Of a stretch of DNA of 64,000 nt, positions 1 through 9,539 are shown one piece after another. Under the pieces are notes generated by a model. That model had not been told where the DNA came from and searched no databases. It worked only from the letters and a program-made list of their open reading frames with translations. The position numbers and the translations under genes are program-made. Position 1 is the stretch's first letter, and each line of letters begins with the position of its first letter. This stretch comes from Komagataeibacter sp. FNDCF1 (lineage in GTDB: Bacteria > Pseudomonadota > Alphaproteobacteria > Acetobacterales > Acetobacteraceae), in NCBI RefSeq assembly GCF_021295335.1, contig NZ_JAIWOT010000001.1, forward strand, positions 313,001 through 377,000. Direction: 5' to 3'.

Positions 1-1
1 C

Positions 2-982
2 CCCCGTGAGGGTTCCATCATCGCCGTAATACCCGAGATCGGCGCACCGGAAATGGCGCGGACCTGGGTGGAAGATATCCGTACCTGGCCGGCACCGTGC
101 CCGGAAGATGATGGCGTCTCCCTCATGGCGGCCACGCTATCCGCTGTTCCGCGCCGCTTCGGGCGCATCGGAGCGGAAATGGGGCGCGAAATGGCGCTAC
201 GCATGCCGGTTTCGGATTTTCTGGCACTGGGCAGGCGTATGCCCGGAATGGAAATTGTTGATGGGACGCCTGCGTTGTGGCAGGCGCGGATGATCAAGAC
301 GGAAGCCGAAATCGCACATATCCGGTTTATCTGCGAAGTGGCAAGTGATGCTTATATCGGGTTGCCGGATCTGATTTCGGTTGGTGATACGGAACGGACG
401 GCTGTCAAACGCCTGCGTGCGGACATGTGCGCCCGCGGCGCGGACAGCGTGCCGTTCATGCCGGCAATCTCCGGACCGGGTGGCGTGGCGCAGATTGTCT
501 GCGGCCCGCAGGATCGTGTGCTGGCCAATGGTGATGTCCTGTTTATTGATACCGGCGCGACATATGACGGTTATTTCTGTGATTTTGACCGTGTCTATGC
601 CGTGGGAAGCATTGATGACGCGGCACGGCGTGCCAATGAGGCCGTATGGCATGCGACAGAACTGGGAATTCGTGCCGCCCGCCCAGGCAGGACAATGGAA
701 TCGGTATGGAAAGTCATGGCCGAAGCCCTGCAGGACGCGGGCTCGATCGGGAACAATGTTGGCCGGTTGGGACATGGCCTGGGGATGCAGTTGACAGAAC
801 CCCCCTCGTTCAGGGAGGGTGAGGAAACGGTTATCCAGCCCGGAATGGTTCTGACGATCGAGCCCGGCATGGAGTATGCCCCGGGGAAAATGATCGTCCA
901 TGAAGAAGATGTCGTTATCATGGATGACGGGGCCCATCTCCTTACCATCCGGGCCCCGAAGGAAATGCCCGTTATTTCCTGA
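2..982 (+). CDS. M24 family metallopeptidase (Xaa-Pro dipeptidase/creatinase type), 5' end outside window
   Basis: The reading frame is open to the left edge, so the first visible ATG (53) is internal and the N-terminus is missing. The C-terminal half has the pita-bread metal site in order: an IDTG Asp and a CDFDR Asp about 11 residues later, the His of GHGLG, the Glu of TIEPGM and the Glu of HEED near the end. M24 enzymes with a creatinase-like N-domain cleave Xaa-Pro bonds or related C-N bonds (prolidase, creatinase, ectoine hydrolase); which one cannot be decided here. It is followed by an amino acid permease on the same strand, suggesting uptake and hydrolysis of a small amide or peptide. 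Family confidence high, substrate unknown. Confidence 0.85.
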   Translation, partial: PREGSIIAVIPEIGAPEMARTWVEDIRTWPAPCPEDDGVSLMAATLSAVPRRFGRIGAEMGREMALRMPVSDFLALGRRMPGMEIVDGTPALWQARMIKTEAEIAHIRFICEVASDAYIGLPDLISVGDTERTAVKRLRADMCARGADSVPFMPAISGPGGVAQIVCGPQDRVLANGDVLFIDTGATYDGYFCDFDRVYAVGSIDDAARRANEAVWHATELGIRAARPGRTMESVWKVMAEALQDAGSIGNNVGRLGHGLGMQLTEPPSFREGEETVIQPGMVLTIEPGMEYAPGKMIVHEEDVVIMDDGAHLLTIRAPKEMPVIS

Positions 983-1044
983 CCGGGCAGTATATAATGA
1001 TGTGGAATCATCGTCCGGTTGCAACGTAACATGTGGTGTGTTCC

Positions 1045-2412
1045 ATGACGTATATACCCGACCAGAACACGGACAGCATAAACAATGTCCCCCAGCACGC
1101 TGAAAAACCGCGTCCGCTAGGCGGACGGCACGTTACGATGATCGCGCTGGGGGGCATGATTGGTATCGGCCTGCTGGTCGGGAGCGGGGCTGGCATCCGG
1201 CAGGCTGGCCCCTCCGTTCTTGTAAGCATAGTTTATGCCGGGCTTCTGGTGTTTCTGGTCATGAAGGTCCTGTCCGAGCAGATGCGTGTCGACCCGGGAC
1301 GCGGATCGTTCCTGCATTATATTGGCGCGGGAAACGGTGCCTGGTCTGTATTTGTAAGCGGCTGGCTTTACTGGCTTTACTGGGTTATGGTCATTGCGGT
1401 TGAAGCATTGGGCGGAGGGGAAATACTGCATCCATACATATCATTGCCCGCATGGATGACCGCCCTCTGTCTGATTTCATGTGTTGCATTGATAAATATT
1501 GTATCGACCAGAATGTTTGGGGAAATAGAGTTTGTACTTACATTATTTAAGATATTATTTATATCGTTTTTCTGCCTGAGCTGTATCTGGTTTGTTTTTT
1601 CTGATCTTTACAATATAAAAAACGCCTTTGGCATCAACCTGATTGGAAAACCTTTTTTCCCGAACGGCATCCGTGCCACCCTGTACAGCGTACCCATCAT
1701 CATGTTCACCATGGCCGGGTCGGAAGTCATTACCCTGACCACCCAGGATACGCATTGTTCCAGTGAACAGCTTTCGTGGCTGTCACGTCTGGTCGGAATC
1801 AGGATGGCGGGGCTTTATCTTCTGCCCATTTTTCTTGTATTGCTGATCCTGCCAAGCGGCAGCCTTCAACCGGGGCAGTCGCCTTTTGCCGCGACATTCA
1901 GGAACATGGGACTGGACGCCATGGTTTCGGTCATGAGCATCATGATTGTCCTGACCCTGGTTTCGTGCCTCAATTCCAGCATTTATATCAGTTCCCGAGT
2001 GTTGGTGAACCTGAGCAGCGTGGCCCATGCGCCGCAAATATTCATGGGGCAGGGCGCAGCCTCCCCCGTCCATGCCATATTGATGAGTTCCCTGGTGAGT
2101 ATGGGCATGGTCCTGTTTTCATCTTTTGTCAGTCCCCACGCATTTGAATTTCTTCTCAATTCAAGCGGATGCGTGGTGCTGATTGTCTATTTCCTGATTA
2201 CGACATCCTTCCTGCGATGCGCAAAAACGGGGAATGAAGCCACCATGTCACGCAGCATGGCATGTGCCCTGATGGCGGCCATCATGATTCTTGGTACGTC
2301 GGTCTGCCTTTTCTTTGATGCGGACATGCGTGCCGAGGCAGTGGGATGCGGTGTTCTGGCAGGGATTGCCTATCTGTCCTACCGGGCTTTCATAAAACAG
2401 CAGGAGCACTGA
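1045..2412 (+). CDS. APC-superfamily amino acid permease
   Basis: Inner-membrane permease of about 455 residues with roughly twelve hydrophobic segments. The first begins with a glycine-rich stretch (ALGGMIGIGLLVGSG), the TM1 signature of the amino acid-polyamine-organocation superfamily that contacts the substrate amino and carboxyl groups. The ATG at 1045 is preferred over an in-frame GTG at 1033; neither has a strong ribosome site. It lies 62 bp after the M24 peptidase on the same strand and probably brings in the substrate of the neighbouring catabolic enzymes. The middle part (about 1480-1640) is noticeably AT-richer than its surroundings. Family call firm; specificity not predictable. 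Confidence 0.85.
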   Translation: MTYIPDQNTDSINNVPQHAEKPRPLGGRHVTMIALGGMIGIGLLVGSGAGIRQAGPSVLVSIVYAGLLVFLVMKVLSEQMRVDPGRGSFLHYIGAGNGAWSVFVSGWLYWLYWVMVIAVEALGGGEILHPYISLPAWMTALCLISCVALINIVSTRMFGEIEFVLTLFKILFISFFCLSCIWFVFSDLYNIKNAFGINLIGKPFFPNGIRATLYSVPIIMFTMAGSEVITLTTQDTHCSSEQLSWLSRLVGIRMAGLYLLPIFLVLLILPSGSLQPGQSPFAATFRNMGLDAMVSVMSIMIVLTLVSCLNSSIYISSRVLVNLSSVAHAPQIFMGQGAASPVHAILMSSLVSMGMVLFSSFVSPHAFEFLLNSSGCVVLIVYFLITTSFLRCAKTGNEATMSRSMACALMAAIMILGTSVCLFFDADMRAEAVGCGVLAGIAYLSYRAFIKQQEH

Positions 2413-2464
2413 AATATTCCCCGCCAGTATGGCGCGTCCGCTACCTGATGCAATGAACGATGCC

Positions 2465-2496
2465 GCCCCGCCCGTCAGGAAATTTGCAGGCGGGGC
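2465..2496. terminator. Candidate bidirectional terminator hairpin
   Basis: An 8-bp GC inverted repeat (GCCCCGCC at 2465-2472 and GGCGGGGC at 2489-2496, 16-nt loop) sits between the converging permease and the FAD-oxidoreductase operon. There is no long T run, so intrinsic activity may be weak. Confidence 0.4.
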
Positions 2497-2525
2497 AGCA
2501 CAGGAATGTATCCGGCAGGCCCGGA

Positions 2526-3719
2526 TCAGATAACGGCTTCCTCGATGAAAGGTTTTTTGTCGATCACGCGCTGGTAACCCAGGGGCGACAGGTCAAGGCT
2601 GCGATAGGCGCCATATACGATCATTTCCGCAAGGCCGCGGCCAATCGCAGGGGACTGCTGCAGCCCATGCCCGCTGAAACCGTTGGCAAACAGGAAATTG
2701 GGTACTTCGGGGGAGGGACCGACAATCACATTATGGTCCAGCGTGCAGTAGTCGTAGTGGCCAGCCCATGAATTGATGACTTTCAGTGCCTCAAAAGCCG
2801 GGATGCGCTCGGCCAGGGCGGGCCAGATCTGTTCTTCAAATTCATCATGCGCTACGGAAAAATCATCGGGGTCCACCGCCGGATCATGTTCCGGCACGGT
2901 TCCAGCCAGATAGTACCGGCCCTCGGGTCGGAAGAATACGCCGGTTGTGTCAATAAAGAGCGGGATCTTTCCATCCAGCTTTTCCCGGCTGTCAACGACA
3001 AATAGGGAACGCCGCCGCGGTTCAACCGGCAGGTCCAGCGCCGCCATGCGTGCCACCGACGTGCCACGCGTGCCCGCAGCGTTGACCACGGTGCCTGCCG
3101 CCACGCTCCTGCCGCTGCGCAGGGTGACGTGTGTGATCCTGTCGGCGCTCCGGCCCAGGCCGACCACCTCGTCCTCGATATAGGTTACGCCGCTGGCGCG
3201 GGCCCTGTGCCGCAGGCCATTGAGATAACCCATATTGTCAAACCAGCCTTCCCCCCGTGGGCCATAACTGCCCAGCACGATGTCGTCGGCCGTCATCCAC
3301 GGAAACTGCCTGCGGATGTCATCATTATCCAGCAGCACCGTATCCGCGCCGCATGCCTGCTGCGTCCTGGCGTTCCGGCGCAGGATATCCACGCCGCGCT
3401 GGTCATTGGCTATGAACAGATAGCCGTTCTCGGTCAGGTTAAGATCGGGGCCGGGTACGTCGGTGGCCGCAAGCGTGGGAAAGTTCTGGATGAACTCAAC
3501 ACCGAACATCGATATCCGGACATTCAGGGCGTTGGAGAACTGATGGCGGATGGAACTGGATGACAGCGCCGTGGCCGCCTTGCGGTATGTCCAGTCCTTT
3601 TCGATGACCAGGACGCGCCCGTCAAAGTCGGAATTGGTGGCCAGGAAGAACGCGACCGCACTTCCCACCACGCCGCCGCCCACGATCACGACATCGTAGG
3701 ATGACGCAAGCTCGCTCAT
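2526..3719 (-). CDS. FAD-dependent oxidoreductase of the DAO family (sarcosine/glycine oxidase-like)
   Basis: A protein of 397 residues that opens with a dinucleotide-binding beta-alpha-beta motif (VVIVGGGVVGSAVA, about residues 9-22) followed by the acidic FAD-ribose region (VIEKD). The C-terminus has the family ending around FLFANGFSGHGLQQSPAIG. Such flavoenzymes oxidise secondary amines or amino acids (sarcosine, N-methyl amino acids, proline-like imino acids) to imines. It is the last gene of the leftward hyuA operon, starting 3 bp after the preceding gene, so it probably acts late on an amino or imino intermediate. Substrate unknown. Confidence 0.85.
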   Translation of the reverse strand: MSELASSYDVVIVGGGVVGSAVAFFLATNSDFDGRVLVIEKDWTYRKAATALSSSSIRHQFSNALNVRISMFGVEFIQNFPTLAATDVPGPDLNLTENGYLFIANDQRGVDILRRNARTQQACGADTVLLDNDDIRRQFPWMTADDIVLGSYGPRGEGWFDNMGYLNGLRHRARASGVTYIEDEVVGLGRSADRITHVTLRSGRSVAAGTVVNAAGTRGTSVARMAALDLPVEPRRRSLFVVDSREKLDGKIPLFIDTTGVFFRPEGRYYLAGTVPEHDPAVDPDDFSVAHDEFEEQIWPALAERIPAFEALKVINSWAGHYDYCTLDHNVIVGPSPEVPNFLFANGFSGHGLQQSPAIGRGLAEMIVYGAYRSLDLSPLGYQRVIDKKPFIEEAVI

Positions 3720-3722
3720 TGC

Positions 3723-4541
3723 TCAGCCTTTCTTCAGCGTGTCGTCAAAATGGCCCGCGGCACAGAAGCTCCCGCCCTGAAAGCGCACGGCGGGATCATT
3801 GGGGTCGCCCTGTGCCGTCATGCCAAAGACTTCGGACTGGAAATCCGCGGCATTGTCCCTTGGTGCGTAACCGAGAACGGATGCCTGCCGGTTGTCCCAG
3901 AAACTCTGGTTATTGGCAGATGTGGCGAAACTGATCATATGACCCACGCGCGGGGCATCAAGGCAGGCCGTGACAAGTTGGCGGAAATCATCATAGGACA
4001 GCCACGTGATCAGGTGGCGCCGGTCGGCCGGCTTGGGGAAGCATGAACCGATGCGCAGGCAGACGGTTTCGATGCCGAATTTGTCAAAGTAATAGCGCGA
4101 AAGATTTTCCGCATAGGCCTTTGAGACCCCATACAGGCTGTCCGGGCGCGGCGGGGCGCTGGCATCTATGGTCTGTGTGCGGTCATAGTACCCCACTGCA
4201 TGGATCGAACTGGCATAGATGATGCGCGAGACACCGCACTGGCGCGCGGCTTCATATACATTGTATGTGCCGACAATATTGGCATTCAGGATATCGGCCC
4301 ACGGGCCCTCGATGGCCTGCCCGCCCAGATGGATGATGGCGTCACATCCCTTTACGGCATTGCGTACGGCCTCGAAGTCACCCAGATCGGCGACGAAGTC
4401 TTCCTCATGCGCCTGCAGGTCGGTGGAGGGGACACGGTCGGACAGCCGGATGCGCGGCGCCAGTTCGCGCCCCGCGGTGCGGAGCTGCCGACCGAGCGCA
4501 CCGGCCGCCCCGGTCACAAGGATATGGTTGAACCTGCTCAT
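3723..4541 (-). CDS. NAD-dependent epimerase/dehydratase family protein, uronate dehydrogenase-like
   Basis: The ATG at 4541 forms an ATGA overlap with the stop of the aminotransferase gene and gives a 272-residue Rossmann protein beginning with the NAD motif TGAAGALGRQL. The short-chain YxxxK catalytic pair is seen as LYGVSKAYAEN, preceded by an active-site Ser stretch YASSIHAVG. Length and the C-terminal half resemble uronate dehydrogenases, which oxidise galacturonate or glucuronate to aldarolactones. In an operon of hydantoinase-type enzymes a uronate substrate would be odd, so the real substrate may be another hydroxylated ring compound. An in-frame extension to 4769 is rejected because it lies inside the upstream gene. 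Confidence 0.75.
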   Translation of the reverse strand: MSRFNHILVTGAAGALGRQLRTAGRELAPRIRLSDRVPSTDLQAHEEDFVADLGDFEAVRNAVKGCDAIIHLGGQAIEGPWADILNANIVGTYNVYEAARQCGVSRIIYASSIHAVGYYDRTQTIDASAPPRPDSLYGVSKAYAENLSRYYFDKFGIETVCLRIGSCFPKPADRRHLITWLSYDDFRQLVTACLDAPRVGHMISFATSANNQSFWDNRQASVLGYAPRDNAADFQSEVFGMTAQGDPNDPAVRFQGGSFCAAGHFDDTLKKG

Positions 4542-5755
4542 GCGTTCTGATCCTGCGAAAGTTTGCGAAGGGAGGTTTCCATCGCCGCAACCGCCTTTTC
4601 CAGAACGGTTGCTGACGTGGCGAATGACAGGCGCAGATAGGGGGAAAGCCCGAAGGCTGCTCCGGGCACTACGGCCACGCCACCATCCGTCAGCAGATAC
4701 TGGGCCAGATCGACATCCGTGGCGATCACCCTGCCATCTGGCGTGGTACGGCCCAGATAGGCGCCACAATGCGGAAAGACATAGAACGCGCCCTGCGGGA
4801 CAAGGGTGCGCAGGCCATCAATGCGGGCAAGACCCCTGATCACCACGTCCCGCCGCCCGGCATAGGCGGTCAGGGCTTCGGTAATGAATGCCTGCGTTCC
4901 GTTCAGTGCTTCGGCCGCCGCCACCTGCGAGATGGAACTGGGGCAGGTCACTGTCTGGGATTCCAGCTTGTTCAGCACCTTTATCAGGTTTTCCGGCCCC
5001 ACGGCATAGCCCAGACGCCAGCCTGTCATCGCATAGGCCTTGGACACGCCATTGATGACCAGCGTGCGGTCCATCAGGTCCGGGCATGCGCCGGGAAAGG
5101 AGCAGAATGTCGCACCGGGAAAGAGGATATGCTCGTAAATCTCGTCTGAAATGATCCCAACATCGGGATAGCCCTTCAGTACGTCACCCAGTGCGCGCAG
5201 TTCATCGCGGCTGTAGACGATGCCGGACGGATTGGACGGGGTGTTGAGCATGACCCAGCGCGTTTTCGGGTTCAGTGCCGCGGCAAGGCGTTCGGGGGTG
5301 AGCTTGAACGCCTGCTCGATCCCGCAGTCGAGAATAACGGCGCTGCCGCCATTGAACGTGACCATGTCACGATAGGAAACCCAGAATGGCGCCGGAATGA
5401 TGACTTCGTCACCGGGCGACAGCACCCCCATGAACAGGTTGAACAGGATCTGTTTCGCCCCGATGCCGATGGCAACCTGCGCCGGGGTATAGTCCAGCCC
5501 GTTTTCGCGCCTGAACTTGGCGACGATCGCCTCGCGCAGGGGCATGAGGCCACTCGGCCCGGTATAGTGGGTCATGCCATCTTTCATGGCATGGATGGCG
5601 GCTTCGACCACATTGCCCGGCGTGTTGAAGTCAGGCTCCCCCAGGGAGAGATCCATGACCTCACGCCCCTGCGCCCGCAAGGCGTTCGCCTTCATGGATA
5701 CGGCCATGGAAGGGGAGACCTCCAGGCGGGACGTGCGTGTATTTTCAAAATGCAT
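4538..5755 (-). CDS. Class I/II pyridoxal-phosphate aminotransferase (aspartate aminotransferase-like)
   Basis: 405 residues of fold type I. Visible motifs are the substrate-loop SLGEPDFNTP, the PLP-phosphate region GAKQILF, the NTPSNPSG Asn, the ISDEIYEH Asp that binds the pyridine nitrogen, the Schiff-base Lys in NGVSKAYAMTGWRLGYA, and a C-terminal substrate-carboxylate Arg (LRLSFA). It transfers an amino group between an amino acid and a 2-oxo acid in the cytoplasm. It starts 11 bp after hyuB and overlaps the next gene by 4 bp, so it belongs to the hyuA operon and probably deaminates the amino acid released by HyuAB chemistry. Confidence 0.9.
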   Translation of the reverse strand: MHFENTRTSRLEVSPSMAVSMKANALRAQGREVMDLSLGEPDFNTPGNVVEAAIHAMKDGMTHYTGPSGLMPLREAIVAKFRRENGLDYTPAQVAIGIGAKQILFNLFMGVLSPGDEVIIPAPFWVSYRDMVTFNGGSAVILDCGIEQAFKLTPERLAAALNPKTRWVMLNTPSNPSGIVYSRDELRALGDVLKGYPDVGIISDEIYEHILFPGATFCSFPGACPDLMDRTLVINGVSKAYAMTGWRLGYAVGPENLIKVLNKLESQTVTCPSSISQVAAAEALNGTQAFITEALTAYAGRRDVVIRGLARIDGLRTLVPQGAFYVFPHCGAYLGRTTPDGRVIATDVDLAQYLLTDGGVAVVPGAAFGLSPYLRLSFATSATVLEKAVAAMETSLRKLSQDQNA

Positions 5756-5766
5756 GGTCTGTCTTC

Positions 5767-7392
5767 TTATCCTTCCGCCGGGGTGTAGCCATTGCGGCGG
5801 TCACGTTCGCGCAGGTCTTCCGGACGGTCGGCGGGCAGGCCGTAGCCACCACCCCCCGGCAGGTCGAGACAGAGCCTGCGGCCTGCCGGAACATCCTGCC
5901 TGCCCTTGCCGCGCAGCTTCGTGCCGTCATCCAGCCGCACGGCCCCGGGAGCGCCGGCCTGTCCACCGTTGCGCCCGCGTGCCGGATGGCTGAGCCTGTC
6001 AAACATGGCGGAAAAGCGCAGCGCGTATCCTTCCGCCGCCTCGATCTCGATGGACTGGCCCAGCCCGCCCCGATATGCGCCATTTCCGCCGGACCCCTCA
6101 CGCAGTTCCTTGCGCCAGATGATGACGGGGCCGACCTGCTCGGTCGCCTCGACGGGCATGGTATGCACCCCGCTGGGAAAGGCCGTGGTGCTCAGTCCGT
6201 CCAGTGTCGGGCGCGCGCCGGTGCCACCGCTGTTGAACATCAGGATCTCGGCTCCCTTGCGCCCGGCGGTTTCATCCATCGCGCGCAGGCTCATATGCAG
6301 GTTCCATAGAGAGCCGGCCCCTTCGGCCGGAACCTGGTCGGGCAGCGCCTGCGCCAGTGCGCCAAGCACCAGGTCGGGCACGAAATGCCCCAGGATATGG
6401 CGTACCGACACGGGCGCGGGCCGCTGCGCGTTCAGGATGCACGATTGCGGGGCGGAGACCGTGAAGGGCTCCAGCGAGGCCGCGTTGTTCGGGATTTCGG
6501 GGGCGACGATGCACTTGATGCCATAGCAGGCGTATGCCTTGGTATAGACCAGCGGCACATTGATGCCAAAACGGCTGGGTGCCGATGTTCCCGCAAAATC
6601 GACATGTACGCCATCATCATGGATGCCCAGCGCCGCCTCGAGCTGGACGGGCGCGTCATACCCGTCCAGCGTCAGGCTGTTGTGCCATGTCCCGCGTGGC
6701 AGCGCACGGATGCACTCCAGCGTGGCGCGGCGGCTGTGTTCCAGGATGAATGCCCCGAGGCCACCCAGATCGGCCAGCCCGAATTCCCGCATCATGTCGA
6801 CCAGACGGCGGTGCCCGGCCTCATTGCACGCGGTCAGGGCAAAGATGTCACCGATCACCTTGTCCGCTTCGCGCACGTTGTTGCGGATGACCGTCAGCAG
6901 CATCTCGCTGGGCCTGCCCTGATCGAAAAGCTTCACGATCGGTATGAACAGGCCTTCCTCGTAAACTTCGTTCGCGTCGGGGCCAAAGCCGCGGCCGCCA
7001 ATATCCACCACATGGGCCGTACAGGCAAAATAGCCGACCAGCCTGTCATCAAGGAAGGAAGGCGACACGACGGTTATGTCATGCAGGTGGCCGGTGCCCT
7101 TCCACGGGTCATTGGTAATGTAGACATCGTTCTCGCGTATGTTTTCACGACCGATGTCATTGAGGAAGTGCCCCACGGATTCCGCCATGGCGTTGACATG
7201 GCCCGGCGTGCCGGTCACGGCCTGGGCCAGCATGCGGCCCTCGGTGTCGAAAATACCGGCCGACAGGTCTCCCGCTTCACGGACGGAGGTGGAAAACGCG
7301 GTCCGGATCAGTGTCTGGGCCTGTTCCTCGACAACGGAAATAAGGCGGTTCCACATGACCTGCATGTGAATATCAACCAGTGAATCCTGCAT
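5767..7392 (-). CDS. hyuB: Hydantoinase B/oxoprolinase beta-subunit family protein
   Basis: A 541-residue protein matching the HyuB family throughout: MWNRLISVVEEQAQ at the N-terminus, the YITNDPW and GHLHDITVV region, and a glycine-rich C-terminus (GAYRGGLGQSIE). HyuB partners HyuA in ATP-dependent opening of cyclic amides such as N-methylhydantoin or 5-oxoproline; related pairs form acetone or acetophenone carboxylases. It starts 24 bp after hyuA. The normal partner order and full length argue for a working enzyme; the lactam cannot be named. Confidence 0.9.
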   Translation of the reverse strand: MQDSLVDIHMQVMWNRLISVVEEQAQTLIRTAFSTSVREAGDLSAGIFDTEGRMLAQAVTGTPGHVNAMAESVGHFLNDIGRENIRENDVYITNDPWKGTGHLHDITVVSPSFLDDRLVGYFACTAHVVDIGGRGFGPDANEVYEEGLFIPIVKLFDQGRPSEMLLTVIRNNVREADKVIGDIFALTACNEAGHRRLVDMMREFGLADLGGLGAFILEHSRRATLECIRALPRGTWHNSLTLDGYDAPVQLEAALGIHDDGVHVDFAGTSAPSRFGINVPLVYTKAYACYGIKCIVAPEIPNNAASLEPFTVSAPQSCILNAQRPAPVSVRHILGHFVPDLVLGALAQALPDQVPAEGAGSLWNLHMSLRAMDETAGRKGAEILMFNSGGTGARPTLDGLSTTAFPSGVHTMPVEATEQVGPVIIWRKELREGSGGNGAYRGGLGQSIEIEAAEGYALRFSAMFDRLSHPARGRNGGQAGAPGAVRLDDGTKLRGKGRQDVPAGRRLCLDLPGGGGYGLPADRPEDLRERDRRNGYTPAEG

Positions 7393-7416
7393 GGCCTGTT
7401 CCTTTGCCGTAATCGG

Positions 7417-9498
7417 TTAGCGACGGGTTGCCAGAATGCAGCCATCCGCCTGGATGACGGCATCGAAAGGGGAGGTGATGATCGTGCCCGTTTCGGGTTC
7501 GACAATAACGGCCGGGCCGGATATCCGGTCGCCCGGTTTCAGGCTTTCGCGTTCGATGACGGCGGCATCCACAAAGGTCCGGCTTGCCTGATCGAACAGC
7601 CGGCGTGACGCGGTGGCCGTGACCTGCCTGGTTTCCGACGGGGGCGGCACGCGGGCGGATTCAACCGTGGGCGTGCTGGCGCGGAAGGACCAGCTGACGA
7701 TTTCCATGTCCAGCCCGTCAATGGTCCGGCCAAAGAATGCCGCATAGGCTTGGCGGAAACTTTCGGCAATACGTGCCACATCACCCAGTTCAAAGACTTC
7801 GGGCGGCAGCCGGACGGGAATGTCCCATCCCTGGCCCACGTAGCGCATGAAAGCCGTGCATTCGAATGTCGTGCGCGAATCACTTTCCATGGATGCCACG
7901 AAATTCAGTACTTCCTCACGCATGCCTTCCAGCAGCCTGCGCACTGCCGCCGCATCATAGGAAGCAAGGGAAATGCGCGAACTGCGGACCGTTTCATACC
8001 CGAAAGGCGCGCGCAGGAACCCGATTGCCGAGCCTACGCCCGCGCCCGGTGGCACCACAAAGCTGTCGATGCCAAGTTTTTCACACAGGCGCGCGGCATG
8101 CAGCGGGCCGCCACCACCAAAGGTGATCATGGTGAACTCACCAATGTCCTTGCCGTTTTCAACCGCATGGACACGGGCCGCATTGGCCATGTTCTCATCC
8201 ACCATCTCGACAATGCCGTAGGCCGCGGTGTCCGTATCCACATTGATGGCGGAGGCGATTTTCCGGTCAACGGCCTCACCGGCGTCGGGCGGCGACAGGG
8301 CCAGGGAGCCACCGGCAAAATTGTCCGGATCCAGCTTCCCCAGCAGCAGGTTTGCATCCGTTACGGTCGGCTCCGTGCCGCCGCGCTGGTAGCAGGCCGG
8401 GCCGGGTTCGGAACCGGCGCTTCTGGGCCCCACGCGTACCTGCCGCAGGGCATCCACGCTGGCAATGGAGCCGCCACCGGCCCCGATCTCGACCATTTCC
8501 ACCACCGGGATGGATATGGGCATGCCACTTCCCTTGCGGAAACGGTAGGTCCGGGCGACCTCGAATGTCTTGGCGGTCTTGGGGGCATAGTTCTCGACCA
8601 GGCATATCTTTGCCGTCGTTCCCCCCATGTCGAATGAAACCACGCTGGCGCAGCCATGCCTGCGGGCAACGTCCTGTGCGAATATGACGCCGCCGGCGGG
8701 GCCGGATTCGACCAGGCGGACGGGAAACTCGGCGGCATGTTCAAGGGCGATGATGCCGCCACCCGAATGGATCATGTAGACCGGGCAGCCGATGCCCAGT
8801 TCACGCAGCGCCAGGACCAGCCGGTCAAGATAGGACTTGATGACGGGTTTGACATAGGCATTGGCACAGACGGTATTGAACCGCTCGAATTCACGAAACT
8901 GTGGCGCCACTTCGCTGGAAATGGACACGGACAGGTCCGGGCAGCGTTGCAGGAGCGCATCGCGCACCTGCACTTCATGCGCGCCATTGGCATAGGCGTG
9001 CAGGAGCCCGATGGCGACACTCTCATAACCGCGCGCGGCAACCTGCTCCACCACTTCGGCAACGGATTGTGCGTCCAGCGGCAGCAGGACCTGCCCGTCG
9101 GCATCCATGCGTTCGCGCACGACCAGACGGTCTGCACGATCAATAAGGGCAGGGGGAAGGGTGATGTTCAGGTCGTACTGTTCAAAGCGGTTTTCCGTCC
9201 GCATTTCCAGCACGTCCCGAAAGCCCGCGGTGGTGATGAAGGCGGTTTTCGCGCCGCTGCGCTCGATCAGCGCATTGGTGGCAAGGGTGGTGCCATGCAC
9301 GATAACGTCGATACGGTTCAGGGGAATGCCCGCATTGTCGCAGACAATTTGCAGCCCCTTCAGGATGGCCCGTTCCGGGCCGCCGTAATCGGTCAGGATT
9401 TTTGTGGAAAAAAGATGTCCGTTGTGTTCGAGGGCAACGTCCGTGAACGTTCCTCCGATATCAACGCCTACACGATAGCTCTGCTGGGCCGACGTCAT
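7417..9498 (-). CDS. hyuA: Hydantoinase A/oxoprolinase alpha-subunit family protein
   Basis: 693 residues starting with the ASKHA ATPase motif VGVDIGGTFTDVAL. Other family marks are HGTTLATNAL, the second phosphate loop SFDMGGTTAKICL, and FGGGGPLHAA towards the C-terminal third. HyuA binds ATP and activates the amide oxygen of cyclic amides for hydrolysis with HyuB. It is the first gene of a five-gene leftward operon (hyuA, hyuB, aminotransferase, NAD enzyme, FAD oxidoreductase) and faces a divergent permease operon across a 159-bp spacer with a candidate GntR operator. Confidence 0.9.
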   Translation of the reverse strand: MTSAQQSYRVGVDIGGTFTDVALEHNGHLFSTKILTDYGGPERAILKGLQIVCDNAGIPLNRIDVIVHGTTLATNALIERSGAKTAFITTAGFRDVLEMRTENRFEQYDLNITLPPALIDRADRLVVRERMDADGQVLLPLDAQSVAEVVEQVAARGYESVAIGLLHAYANGAHEVQVRDALLQRCPDLSVSISSEVAPQFREFERFNTVCANAYVKPVIKSYLDRLVLALRELGIGCPVYMIHSGGGIIALEHAAEFPVRLVESGPAGGVIFAQDVARRHGCASVVSFDMGGTTAKICLVENYAPKTAKTFEVARTYRFRKGSGMPISIPVVEMVEIGAGGGSIASVDALRQVRVGPRSAGSEPGPACYQRGGTEPTVTDANLLLGKLDPDNFAGGSLALSPPDAGEAVDRKIASAINVDTDTAAYGIVEMVDENMANAARVHAVENGKDIGEFTMITFGGGGPLHAARLCEKLGIDSFVVPPGAGVGSAIGFLRAPFGYETVRSSRISLASYDAAAVRRLLEGMREEVLNFVASMESDSRTTFECTAFMRYVGQGWDIPVRLPPEVFELGDVARIAESFRQAYAAFFGRTIDGLDMEIVSWSFRASTPTVESARVPPPSETRQVTATASRRLFDQASRTFVDAAVIERESLKPGDRISGPAVIVEPETGTIITSPFDAVIQADGCILATRR

Positions 9499-9539
9499 GA
9501 CCGACTCCTCTGCACCAATCGGTTGTTTCAGGCTTCAAA

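Noticed and set aside
197-1024. Long minus-strand ORF antisense to the M24 gene
   Set aside because: Composition is atypical (His/Arg/Cys-rich) and the plus-strand frame has clear catalytic motifs.
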